Counted from the first letter of the stretch, positions 1 through 6,895 are shown. The stretch: 7,069 bases of DNA from an uncultured Selenomonas sp. (GCA_905373085.1 CAJPRR010000115.1:1-7069), one strand, 5' to 3'. Program-made: numbers and translations. The notes: generated by a model not told the origin, from the sequence alone.

Positions 1-30
1 TGTTTTGCATCTTTCGGAGAGGGGGCGGCC

Positions 31-2088
31 ATGGAGCTGCAGACAAGCCTTTTGGAGCTTAAGGGCGTCGGTGCGAAGAAATACGAGGCGCTGAACAAGA
101 TCGGCCTCTTTACCGTCTATGACCTCCTGACCTATTATCCGCGCACATACGAAGACAGGCGCGTGCTGACGCCGCTCGCCGCGATCGTGGTCGGCGAGCA
201 GCAGGCGGTCACAGGCGTCATCCGTCATATAGCCGAGAGGCGCACGGGGCGCGGCATTCATATCCTGAGCGTCGATATTGACGACGGCACGGGATTTCTG
301 CAAGTCACGTTCTTCAATCAGAAGTTCCTCAAGGGAAAGCTCAAGGCGGGGATGCAGCTCTTCGCTGTCGGCAAGATTGATTATGCCTTCGGCGGGCGCG
401 GCAAGAAGCAGATGAGCCAGGTCAAGGACTTCTCCCTGATGGAAAAAGGCGGGGAAGCGGCTCTGGGCATTTTGCCGGTCTATGCGGCTTCGGGCAGTCT
501 GAATCAGAAGTTTTTTCGCACGCTTCTCACAGGAGTCTTTCAAGGGATCGGAAAGATTGTGGAGACCTTGCCCGAGAGCATCTGCCAGCGCTATCGTCTC
601 GTCGCGCGAGAAGAGGCGTACCGCGAGGTGCATTTTCCCGAATCGCCCGAGGCGCTGCATCTCGCGCGAGAAAGACTGATCTTCGAGGAGCTTTACCTCA
701 TCCAGTGCGGGCTTCTTCTCCTGCGCCGCGAGAGCCGCGAAAAGAGGAAGGGCGTGCGCCATCTCGGCGCGAGCCGCCTTTCGTGCGGGGCGCGCGAGGC
801 TTTGCCGTTCCGCTTGACGGAGGATCAGGAAAAGGCGTGGCGCGACATTCGGCAGGACATGGAGCTTGCCTTGCCGATGCGCCGTCTCGTGCAGGGCGAC
901 GTCGGCTCGGGCAAGACGGCGCTCGCCCTCTTGGCGCTCGTCAAGACGGTGGAAAACGGCTTTCAGGGCGCATTCATGGCGCCGACGGAAATCTTGGCGC
1001 GTCAGCATTTCGACAAGTTCAGCGAATTGCTGCGAGATTTGCCTGTGCGGCTGCTGCTCCTGACAGGAAGACTGTCGAAGAAGGAGCGCGAGGCGGCGTA
1101 CGCGGCAATCGAGGCGCACGATGTCGATATCGTGATCGGCACGCATGCCCTGATTCAGGAACCTGTCGCCTTCGCGGCGCTCGGCCTCGTCGTGACGGAC
1201 GAGCAGCATCGCTTCGGCGTCGAGCAGCGAGCGGCGCTCGAAAAACGCGCTCGCCTTACGCCCGACATGCTCGTCATGACGGCGACGCCGATTCCACGCA
1301 CGATGACCTTGACGGTCTACGGCGATCTTGACGTCTCGCGCATCGAGCATCTGCCGCCGGGGCGCGTGCCCGTCGAGACCTTCGTGCGCACGCCCGACCG
1401 GCGCGACCGCATCTATCGCTTTGTGCGACAAGAGATTGAAAGGGGCAGGCAGGCCTACGTCGTCTGTCCGCTCGTCGAAGAGAGCGACACGCTTGGCCTG
1501 CCGTCGGCGCAGGAGGTCTACGCAGAACTCAGCGCGGGCGTGTTCCGTGAAGTGCGATGCGGCCTCGTGCACGGCAAACTCCGAGGCAAGGAGAAGGAAG
1601 CCGTCATGGCGGAATTCCACGCGGGCAAGCTCGATGTCCTCGTGACGACGACGGTCATCGAGGTGGGGGTAGACGTGCCGAACGCGAGCATCATGGTCAT
1701 TGAGAATGCCGAGCGCTTCGGCCTCGCGCAGCTTCATCAGCTGCGCGGACGCGTGGGCAGGGGAGCGCATCGTTCCTGCTGCATCCTCGTTTCGGCGGCG
1801 CGAACCGCTGCGGCGAAGAAACGGCTTGCCCTTTTGGAGAGCGTGCGCGACGGCTTCGTGCTCGCCGAGGAGGATTTGAAGCTCAGAGGTCCCGGTCAAT
1901 TTTTCGGCGCGATGCAGCACGGCCTGCCCGACCTCAAGATGGCGGACGCCCTGCGCGACGTCGATATTCTGCTCAAGGCGCGTCGCGCGGCGCTCGAAAC
2001 GATGGAAAGCCCCGCAATGCGCAAGGAGGTTGCTGAAATCCTGCGGCTTGAGTACAAGGAATTTTTTGCGAAGATCACGGAGGTCTGA
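31..2088 (+). CDS. recG: ATP-dependent DNA helicase RecG
   Basis: RecG is a cytoplasmic double-stranded DNA translocase that remodels stalled replication forks and Holliday junctions. The 685-residue product has the family's usual length. An N-terminal helix-hairpin-helix-like stretch (about residues 10-43) leads into the OB-fold wedge domain (about 55-150). The superfamily 2 helicase core then shows Walker A GDVGSGKT (289-296), motif Ia APTEIL (317-322), GTHALIQ (370-376), the DEQH box (390-393), TATPIPRT (417-424), motif V around TTVIEVGVDVP (540-550) and motif VI QLRGRVGRG (570-578). The C-terminal RGPGQFFG...Q.GLP stretch (619-633) is the RecG-specific region linked to translocation. DEQH instead of DEAH is normal for RecG. 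The start ATG has a purine-rich site (GGAGAGG, 16-22) eight bases upstream. The upstream promoter lies outside the window. The gene appears intact. Confidence 0.98.
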   Translation: MELQTSLLELKGVGAKKYEALNKIGLFTVYDLLTYYPRTYEDRRVLTPLAAIVVGEQQAVTGVIRHIAERRTGRGIHILSVDIDDGTGFLQVTFFNQKFLKGKLKAGMQLFAVGKIDYAFGGRGKKQMSQVKDFSLMEKGGEAALGILPVYAASGSLNQKFFRTLLTGVFQGIGKIVETLPESICQRYRLVAREEAYREVHFPESPEALHLARERLIFEELYLIQCGLLLLRRESREKRKGVRHLGASRLSCGAREALPFRLTEDQEKAWRDIRQDMELALPMRRLVQGDVGSGKTALALLALVKTVENGFQGAFMAPTEILARQHFDKFSELLRDLPVRLLLLTGRLSKKEREAAYAAIEAHDVDIVIGTHALIQEPVAFAALGLVVTDEQHRFGVEQRAALEKRARLTPDMLVMTATPIPRTMTLTVYGDLDVSRIEHLPPGRVPVETFVRTPDRRDRIYRFVRQEIERGRQAYVVCPLVEESDTLGLPSAQEVYAELSAGVFREVRCGLVHGKLRGKEKEAVMAEFHAGKLDVLVTTTVIEVGVDVPNASIMVIENAERFGLAQLHQLRGRVGRGAHRSCCILVSAARTAAAKKRLALLESVRDGFVLAEEDLKLRGPGQFFGAMQHGLPDLKMADALRDVDILLKARRAALETMESPAMRKEVAEILRLEYKEFFAKITEV

Positions 2089-2103
2089 AAGGAGCGTGGC
2101 GTC

Positions 2104-2709
2104 ATGAAGAAGTTTATGAACAATTTCCGCAAGCCGCAGGGATTTTTGGGCAAGCTGGTCTTGTGCGGCATGAACATAGGGCATCGAAGCCTCTGGGAGT
2201 GGTGCTTGTCGCGCGTTGATCTTCCAAAAAGCGGCAGGATGCTCGATATTGGCTGCGGCGGGGGCGGCATGATCGCAGATTTGCTGCACGCGCATCCCGA
2301 TTTGTCGGCGGATGGATTCGATCACTCCGAGGAGAGCCTGCGGCGCAGCCGCAAGGTCAATGCAGAATTTCTCGGCGCACGCTGCAATTTCCAGCAAGGC
2401 ACGGCGGAAAAGCTGCCTTATGAAGACAATCTGTTCGATTTTGTGACCGCCATGGAAAGCATTTATTTTTGGGATGATCTGCGCACATGCTTTTGCGAGG
2501 TCAACCGCGTGCTGAAAAAAAGCGGCCTCTTCATCATCGGCGTGGAAGCCGCCGATCCGCTCGATACGACATGGTCGAGCCGCATCGACGGGATGCGGAT
2601 TTATTCGCCAGACGAGTTGGAAACGCTCCTGCAGTCAGCAGGTTTTTCCGTCGTCCTGCGCGAAGGGGAGAAGGAAAAGGCGTGCATCGTGGGACGGAAA
2701 ACGGGATGA
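2104..2709 (+). CDS. small class I SAM-dependent methyltransferase, substrate unknown
   Basis: The 201-residue product is a soluble Rossmann-fold methyltransferase. Motif I is LDIGCGGGG (residues 47-55), the glycine loop that binds S-adenosylmethionine. A second-strand segment GFDHSEE (71-77) follows, then GTAEKLPYEDNLFDFVTA (99-116), the adenine-binding and motif IV region typical of UbiE/Methyltransf_11-like enzymes. The N-terminal KPQG...MNIGH and the late IDGMRIYSPDELETLL (161-176) recall, from memory, a family of small Firmicute methyltransferases. Nothing seen fixes the acceptor, which could be a small molecule or a lipid. The gap to recG is 15 bases, and the ribosome binding site AAAGGAG (2088-2094) begins on the last base of the recG stop codon. 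Cotranscription and perhaps translational coupling are therefore likely. No signal peptide or membrane segment is evident. Confidence 0.9.
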   Translation: MKKFMNNFRKPQGFLGKLVLCGMNIGHRSLWEWCLSRVDLPKSGRMLDIGCGGGGMIADLLHAHPDLSADGFDHSEESLRRSRKVNAEFLGARCNFQQGTAEKLPYEDNLFDFVTAMESIYFWDDLRTCFCEVNRVLKKSGLFIIGVEAADPLDTTWSSRIDGMRIYSPDELETLLQSAGFSVVLREGEKEKACIVGRKTG

Positions 2710-2755
2710 CGCAGGAAAATTAGGCAGCTTGAGTGATTTGCGGAAAATTCTTCCT

Positions 2756-2777
2756 ACGGGCAGGAGTTTCCCGTGCC
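2756..2777 (+). other. weak inverted repeat with two alternative pairings in the 118-base gap before the YbjN-like gene
   Basis: ACGGG (2756-2760) can pair with CCCGT (2770-2774). Alternatively GGCA (2759-2762) can pair with TGCC (2774-2777). The two pairings share bases and exclude each other. No T-run follows, so this is not an intrinsic terminator. The rest of the gap (2710-2827) shows no convincing promoter: TTTCCC at 2767 with TACAAA at 2790 has correct spacing but poor matches. The hairpin may be incidental. Confidence 0.25.
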
Positions 2778-2815
2778 TTTGGGGAATACTACAAAAATAC
2801 GAATTTCGCATTTAC

Positions 2816-2820
2816 GGAGG
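2816..2820 (+). promoter_or_regulatory. ribosome binding site that sets the start of the YbjN-like gene
   Basis: GGAGG lies seven bases before ATG 2828. An in-frame TTG at 2729 would add 33 residues but has no ribosome binding site, and the added residues do not resemble the rest of the protein. ATG 2828 is therefore preferred. Confidence 0.85.
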
Positions 2821-2827
2821 AAGTTTC

Positions 2828-3262
2828 ATGGTAGAGGCAGCGGAGAAGTTCAAGCGATATTTGCAGCGGCATAAGATTGACAGCTTTGAGCGCGAGGAGC
2901 TTGGCGATGAGCATGAGAGCGTGATTTTTCGCTCGACCGTTGAGGTGCAGGGACAGTATGTGCCGCTCGGGGTCATTTTCGACGATACGATCTATGTGAT
3001 CGTACGAGCCAATCTTGCGCCGAAGGCGCTGAATGATGACAATGCCTATGAGGTGACGAACTTCATCATGCGCCTGAACAACGGCAACAAACTGTTCAAG
3101 TATTATCTTGCGCCTGATACGTCCGTCATCCTTGACGCCTGCATCCCGATGACGCAGAAGAACTATTCGGCTGATCTCGTCAATACGATCGTGGGCGTCG
3201 TAGCTCGTGAGGTCAGGAAGCGTCACAGCGAGTTCATGGGGTTGATCTGGCAGAAGGCTTGA
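2828..3262 (+). CDS. YbjN-domain protein (putative sensory transduction regulator family)
   Basis: The 144-residue soluble protein has the length and pattern of the YbjN family (Pfam 'putative bacterial sensory transduction regulator'). It starts with an amphipathic helix (MVEAAEKFKRYLQRH). Alternating beta-strands follow, with charged turns (SVIFRSTVEVQG, VPLGVIFDDTIYVIVRA). A helix carrying VTNFIMRLNNGNKLFKYYL (about residues 75-93) comes next, then a strand (SVILDACIPM) and a closing helix (LVNTIVGVVAREVRKRH). The 'N..N..L..G.F.Y' stretch is the most YbjN-like part, and the family fold resembles type III secretion chaperones. No catalytic residues, signal peptide or membrane helix are visible. 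Its role is unknown, and YbjN proteins elsewhere are linked to stress and motility phenotypes. It sits between the methyltransferase and rfbA, 42 bases before rfbA, and could share their transcript. The assignment is from fold pattern and memory, so moderate. Confidence 0.7.
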   Translation: MVEAAEKFKRYLQRHKIDSFEREELGDEHESVIFRSTVEVQGQYVPLGVIFDDTIYVIVRANLAPKALNDDNAYEVTNFIMRLNNGNKLFKYYLAPDTSVILDACIPMTQKNYSADLVNTIVGVVAREVRKRHSEFMGLIWQKA

Positions 3263-3293
3263 GATGCGGAAATCTTGAAGCCGTGTCGTTCGA

Positions 3294-3300
3294 GAGGTGA
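3294..3300 (+). promoter_or_regulatory. ribosome binding site that sets a GTG start for rfbA
   Basis: GAGGTGA matches the anti-Shine-Dalgarno complement and lies just before GTG 3305. The upstream in-frame TTG at 3275 would put ten residues before the conserved RmlA N-terminus and has no such site. From GTG 3305 the catalytic residues fall at standard RmlA numbering. Confidence 0.8.
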
Positions 3301-3304
3301 TTTT

Positions 3305-4177
3305 GTGCTGAAGAAGGGAATAATTCTGGCGGGCGGCTCGGGCACGCGCCTCTATCCGCTGACAAAGGTCGTGTCAAAGCAGCTCATGCCGGTCTTTGAC
3401 AAGCCGATGATCTATTATCCGCTGAGCACGTTGATGCTTGCCGGGCTAAAGGACATCCTCGTCATCACGACGCCGCAGGACAGCGCGATGTTTTCCGCCA
3501 TGCTTGGCGACGGCAGCCAGTGGGGCATCCACATCTCTTATGCCGTGCAGCCGAGTCCCGACGGTTTGGCGCAGGCGTTCCTCATTGGCGAGCCGTTCAT
3601 CGGCGGCGATGGCTGTGCGCTCGTCTTGGGCGACAACATCTTCTACGGCGCCGACCTCGCGCGGCTTTTGCAGTGTGCGGCGGCACGCGAGGCAGGCGCG
3701 ACGGTGTTCGCCTACTACGTGCGCGATCCGCAGCGCTACGGCGTCGTGGAATTTGACGAGACGGGATGCGCTGTCAGCTTGGAGGAGAAGCCCGAGACGC
3801 CGCGCTCGAACTATGCGGTGACGGGGCTGTACTTCTACGACAACGATGTCGTTGAGATAGCGAAGGCGGTCAAGCCGTCGGCACGCGGCGAGCTTGAGAT
3901 CACGGATGTGAACCGCGCATATTTGGAGCGCGGTGACCTTCAGGTAGAGAAGATGCGCAGGGGGTTCGCGTGGCTCGATACAGGCACGCATGAGTCGCTT
4001 CTGCAGGCGGCGACGTTCGTCGAGACGATTCAGGATCGCCAGGGTCTCAAGATCGCCTGCATCGAGGAGATCGCCTACCGCATGGGGCACATTGATGCGG
4101 AGCAGGTTCTGCGCCTCGCGCAGCCTTTGATGAAGAACGACTACGGGCGCTATTTGGAACAGCTGGTGAAGGGATAG
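3305..4177 (+). CDS. rfbA: glucose-1-phosphate thymidylyltransferase (RmlA)
   Basis: This enzyme joins dTTP and alpha-D-glucose-1-phosphate into dTDP-glucose, the committed and usually feedback-inhibited first step of the dTDP-L-rhamnose pathway. From GTG 3305 the protein has 290 residues, the normal family length. The nucleotidyltransferase signature GGSGTRLYPLT (10-20) is followed by K25 in SKQLMPV, the conserved substrate-binding lysine. GDNIFYG (109-115) holds a metal-binding aspartate (D110), EEKP (160-163) is the sugar-binding motif, and WLDTGTH (223-229) holds the second metal-binding aspartate, D225. EITDVNRAYL lies just before it. All hallmark residues are present, so the enzyme should be active. 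The gap to rfbC is 11 bases, which implies cotranscription. No dedicated promoter is seen in the 42 bases upstream. Confidence 0.97.
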   Translation: MLKKGIILAGGSGTRLYPLTKVVSKQLMPVFDKPMIYYPLSTLMLAGLKDILVITTPQDSAMFSAMLGDGSQWGIHISYAVQPSPDGLAQAFLIGEPFIGGDGCALVLGDNIFYGADLARLLQCAAAREAGATVFAYYVRDPQRYGVVEFDETGCAVSLEEKPETPRSNYAVTGLYFYDNDVVEIAKAVKPSARGELEITDVNRAYLERGDLQVEKMRRGFAWLDTGTHESLLQAATFVETIQDRQGLKIACIEEIAYRMGHIDAEQVLRLAQPLMKNDYGRYLEQLVKG

Positions 4178-4188
4178 GGGAACGAGAC

Positions 4189-4761
4189 ATGAATGTGACG
4201 GAAACGCGCCTCAAGGGCGTCTTTATCTTGGAACCGCAGGTGTTCGGCGATGCACGCGGCTGGTTCATGGAGAGCTGGTCGAAAAAGAAGATGGAAGAGG
4301 CGGGGCTCTTCTACGACTTCGTGCAGGACAATCAGTCTTTCTCAGCGGAAAAGGGCACGCTACGCGGACTTCACTATCAGAAGAATCCCATGGCACAGGC
4401 AAAGCTCCTGCGCTGCACGCGCGGCGAAATCTTAGATGTCGCCGTTGACATACGAAAGGGTTCGCCGCAGTATGCAAAGTGGGTTTCCGTGCGCCTTTCA
4501 GCGGAAAACAAGCGGCAGCTGATGATTCCGCGCGGTTTCGCGCACGGCTTCATTACACTGACGGACGACGTCGAGGTGCAGTACAAAGCGGACAATTACT
4601 ATGCGCCGGAGTGCGACGGCAACATTCTTTGGAGCGATCCTGCCATCGGCGTCGACTGGGAGATCACGCCGACGGTTCTTTCGGCGAAAGACGAGGCGGC
4701 GCCGATGCTCGCCGAACGGGAAACGGAGCTCAATTTCGTCTATGGGGAGGAAGAAGCGTGA
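4189..4761 (+). CDS. rfbC: dTDP-4-dehydrorhamnose 3,5-epimerase (RmlC)
   Basis: RmlC inverts C3 and C5 of dTDP-4-keto-6-deoxy-D-glucose to give dTDP-4-keto-L-rhamnose. The 190-residue cupin has the family's usual size. Key residues are seen at standard positions: R59 and H62 in LRGLHYQ (H62 is the catalytic base), K72 in QAKLLRC, Y132 and Y138 in QYKADNYY, and D168 in LSAKD, the likely partner of H62. IPRGFAHGF is the conserved cupin strand segment. The double epimerisation normally commits the sugar to the L-rhamnose branch rather than other dTDP-6-deoxyhexoses. A modest ribosome binding site (AGGGGAA, 4176-4182) lies upstream, next to the rfbA stop. The last four bases overlap rfbB. Confidence 0.97.
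   Translation: MNVTETRLKGVFILEPQVFGDARGWFMESWSKKKMEEAGLFYDFVQDNQSFSAEKGTLRGLHYQKNPMAQAKLLRCTRGEILDVAVDIRKGSPQYAKWVSVRLSAENKRQLMIPRGFAHGFITLTDDVEVQYKADNYYAPECDGNILWSDPAIGVDWEITPTVLSAKDEAAPMLAERETELNFVYGEEEA
4744..4750 (+). promoter_or_regulatory. ribosome binding site for rfbB inside the rfbC 3' end
   Basis: GGGGAGG lies seven bases before GTG 4758. This fixes the rfbB start even though its frame stays open far upstream across rfbC, back to an in-frame ATG at 4479. Confidence 0.85.
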
Positions 4762-5765
4762 AGTATCTTGTGACCGGCGGCGCTGGCTTTATCGGCAGCA
4801 ATTTCGTCCACTATATGGTGAAGGCGCACGCGGATGCAGAAATTCTTTGCGTCGATGCGCTGACGTATGCGGGCGACTATGAATCTCTGCTCGATCTCGC
4901 AGAAGAGCCGCGCTTTCGCTTCGCCCACTGCAATATATGCAACCGCGAGGCGATCTATGCACTCTTTCGCGCCGAGAAACCCGATGTCGTCGTGAATTTC
5001 GCGGCGGAAAGTCATGTCGACCGCTCGATCGAGACGCCGGAGATCTTCCTGCAGACGAACATCATCGGCACGAGCGTTCTCATGGACGCCTGCCGCGAGT
5101 ACGGCATTTCGCGCTACCATCAGGTGTCGACGGACGAGGTCTACGGCGATTTGCCGCTCGATCGCCCCGACCTCTTCTTCACTGAGGAGACGCCCTTGCA
5201 TACGTCGAGCCCGTACTCATCCTCGAAGGCGAGCGCCGATCTCCTCGTGCTCGCTTACAGCCGCACATACGGCCTGCCCGTGACGATCTCGCGCTGCTCG
5301 AACAACTACGGCCCGTACCATTTCCCCGAGAAACTCATCCCGCTGATGATCGTCAAGGCGCTTGCCGACGAGAAGCTTCCCGTCTACGGTGACGGCGTCA
5401 ACGTGCGCGACTGGCTCTACGTCGAGGATCATTGCCGCGCCATCGACCTCGTGCTGCAGAAGGGGCGCACGGGAGAGGTCTACAACATCGGCGGTCACAA
5501 CGAACGCGCCAACATCGACGTCGTCAAGACCATCCTTCGCGCCTTGAAGAAGCCTGAGAGCCTCATCTCGTATGTGGCGGACAGGAAGGGGCACGATCGC
5601 CGCTATGCGATCGACCCGACGAAGATCCACACGGAACTCGGCTGGCTGCCCGAGACGAGATTCGAAGAGGGCATCGAGTGCACGATTGCATGGTATCTGG
5701 AAAACCGCGCATGGTGGCAGCATATCCTCGACGGCAGCTATCGAAAAGCGTATCTGAGCGCATGA
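4758..5765 (+). CDS. rfbB: dTDP-glucose 4,6-dehydratase (RmlB)
   Basis: RmlB uses tightly bound NAD+ to convert dTDP-glucose to dTDP-4-keto-6-deoxy-D-glucose, the step before RmlC. From GTG 4758 the protein has 335 residues. It is an extended short-chain dehydrogenase: the NAD-binding TGGAGFIG starts at residue 6, NFAAESHVDRS follows, then the catalytic STDEVYG (T125, D126, E127) and Y153-SSS-K157. CSNNYGPYHFPEKLIP and VRDWLYVEDHC are RmlB substrate-binding signatures. Nothing is missing. The start GTG overlaps the rfbC stop TGA as GTGA (4758-4761), so translation of the two is probably coupled. The gene order A-C-B resembles the streptococcal rmlACBD order, but the next gene is a tRNA and not rmlD. 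Confidence 0.97.
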   Translation: MKYLVTGGAGFIGSNFVHYMVKAHADAEILCVDALTYAGDYESLLDLAEEPRFRFAHCNICNREAIYALFRAEKPDVVVNFAAESHVDRSIETPEIFLQTNIIGTSVLMDACREYGISRYHQVSTDEVYGDLPLDRPDLFFTEETPLHTSSPYSSSKASADLLVLAYSRTYGLPVTISRCSNNYGPYHFPEKLIPLMIVKALADEKLPVYGDGVNVRDWLYVEDHCRAIDLVLQKGRTGEVYNIGGHNERANIDVVKTILRALKKPESLISYVADRKGHDRRYAIDPTKIHTELGWLPETRFEEGIECTIAWYLENRAWWQHILDGSYRKAYLSA

Positions 5766-5784
5766 AATTTTTTACAAAAAGGGC

Positions 5785-5813
5785 TTGCGCTTTTTGCTTT
5801 CGTGCTGTATACT
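5785..5813 (+). promoter_or_regulatory. sigma-A-type promoter of the tRNA-Ala gene
   Basis: TTGCGC (5785-5790) and TATACT (5808-5813) are separated by exactly 17 bases. The expected start is near 5820, leaving a leader of about 12 bases before the mature tRNA 5' end at 5833. The -10 matches consensus at five of six positions. The -35 keeps the TTG core. Confidence 0.8.
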
Positions 5814-5832
5814 AGCAAAGTAACTTGTCTGT

Positions 5833-5908
<76 letters not shown>

Positions 5909-5918
5909 TAGGATATTT

Positions 5919-5959
5919 AAGCGGCTTTCTGCTTAGGCGCAGAAGCCGCTTTTTGTTTT
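5919..5959 (+). terminator. intrinsic terminator of the tRNA-Ala unit
   Basis: AGCGGCTTTCTGC (5920-5932) pairs with GCAGAAGCCGCT (5939-5950), a 12-bp stem with one bulged T and a six-base loop. The T-rich run TTTTGTTTT follows. The flanking AA before the stem can pair with the first Ts. Confidence 0.92.
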
Positions 5960-5970
5960 CGAGAAAATGC

Positions 5971-5988
5971 GGCAGGAAATCTCCTGTC
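5971..5988 (+). promoter_or_regulatory. short inverted repeat just before the LysR ribosome binding site
   Basis: GGCAGGA (5971-5977) pairs with TCCTGTC (5982-5988) across the loop AATC, giving seven pairs with one G-U. It ends two bases before the ribosome binding site AGGGAGG (5991-5997). As RNA it could limit ribosome access, and as DNA it could be an operator. No T-run follows, so it is not a terminator. The function is inferred only from position. Confidence 0.35.
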
Positions 5989-6004
5989 GAAGGGAGGCTG
6001 CGGC

Positions 6005-6895
6005 ATGGGCGAACTGCCGAGCATACATCAGTTGGAATGTTTCATCATCTACGGCAGGGTCAGGAACTTTTCGCTTGCCGCTAAGGAAGCGAACATCACG
6101 CAGTCGGCGTTCAGCGTGCAGATGAAGAAGCTCGAAGAGGCGGTCGGCGTCACTTTGATCCGCCGCTCGACGCGCGGCAGCGACCTGACGGAGGCGGGCA
6201 CGGCGTTTCTGGAGAAGGCGCAGCTTTGCGTCGAGCAGCTGAGGGACGCGGTGGCGGAGGTGCAGGAAAGCGTGAAGCGCAAGCCTGCCGAGCTAAATGT
6301 CGCCGTACTGCGCTCTCTGGGCGATGTTCACATGAATCGTCATGTATCGTACTTTCAGAAGCAGAATGAGAAGATTTGCCTCAATGTTTTTGAAATGGAG
6401 GAAGATGAGATTCGATGCGGATTTCTGGAAGACCGCATCGACGTTGCCTCGGTATATCGCCTGGAAGGAATGAGTTTTGACGGATGGGAGTGCGTGCATT
6501 TTTCCGATGATGACATCGTTTTCTATGCGCCTTGCCTTGCGCGCGCCGAAGGCGATGCAGCACGAGTTTGGGCGGCGAAGCAGCCGCTCGTGTTTTACCC
6601 CGCGAAGTCGTCGATGAACCGCGTCTACGAGCGCTACTTCAGTGAAGAGATGCCCGTAGTGGCAGCGCGTCTTTCGACTCCGTATGCGATGGTGCATTTT
6701 TGTCGGGAAAACCCGGCGGGGGCGCTCCTGCCGCGCCGCTTCATCGAAGCGCTCGGCATCACGTCGGGTTTCTCTTCCCTTGCCCCCGCGCTGACACTCG
6801 ACGCTGTGCTTGTATATAAGAAGGAAAACCCGCGCCTGCGCCATATTCGCACCTACGTTGAACATGTTCAGCAGATTTATCAGAGTACGATCTGA
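6005..6895 (+). CDS. LysR-type transcriptional regulator, effector unknown
   Basis: The 296-residue protein has normal LysR length. The N-terminal winged helix-turn-helix covers about residues 7-66: HQLECF opens it, FSLAAKEANITQSAFSVQMKKLEEAVG is the helix-turn-helix with recognition helix, and LIRRSTRGSDLTEAG is the wing. A linker helix (FLEKAQLCVEQLRDAVAEVQE) leads to a periplasmic-binding-protein-like effector domain from ELNVAVLRSLG (about residue 96) to the end. The domain is poorly conserved in such families, so the ligand cannot be read. ATG 6005 has AGGGAGG (5991-5997) seven bases upstream. LysR genes often lie divergent to a target, but here the upstream neighbour is a same-strand tRNA with its own terminator, so no target is evident. 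Only 45 bases separate that terminator from the start, and no clear promoter is seen there. A terminator closes the gene. Confidence 0.95.
   Translation: MGELPSIHQLECFIIYGRVRNFSLAAKEANITQSAFSVQMKKLEEAVGVTLIRRSTRGSDLTEAGTAFLEKAQLCVEQLRDAVAEVQESVKRKPAELNVAVLRSLGDVHMNRHVSYFQKQNEKICLNVFEMEEDEIRCGFLEDRIDVASVYRLEGMSFDGWECVHFSDDDIVFYAPCLARAEGDAARVWAAKQPLVFYPAKSSMNRVYERYFSEEMPVVAARLSTPYAMVHFCRENPAGALLPRRFIEALGITSGFSSLAPALTLDAVLVYKKENPRLRHIRTYVEHVQQIYQSTI

Noticed and set aside
1198..1209. DEQH in place of DEAD/DEAH in RecG
   Set aside because: DEQH is the usual motif II of RecG proteins, so this is not a divergent helicase.
705..1331. Second-frame open reading inside recG
   Set aside because: It is arginine- and alanine-rich, as out-of-frame GC-rich sequence usually is, and lies inside the conserved RecG helicase domain.
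2729..2827. Upstream TTG start for the YbjN-like gene
   Set aside because: There is no ribosome binding site before the TTG, whereas ATG 2828 has GGAGG at ideal spacing.
3446..4090. Minus-strand open frame of 214 codons opposite rfbA
   Set aside because: It lies wholly antisense to an unmistakable rfbA. Its composition is that expected from GC-rich codons read in reverse, with no recognisable domain.
5217..5723. Minus-strand open frame opposite rfbB
   Set aside because: It is an antisense shadow of rfbB with no domain.
4479..5765. Longer rfbB reading starting at ATG 4479
   Set aside because: The extra 93 residues lie inside rfbC in another frame and resemble no known domain. The NAD-binding motif of RmlB begins right after GTG 4758, which has a strong ribosome binding site.
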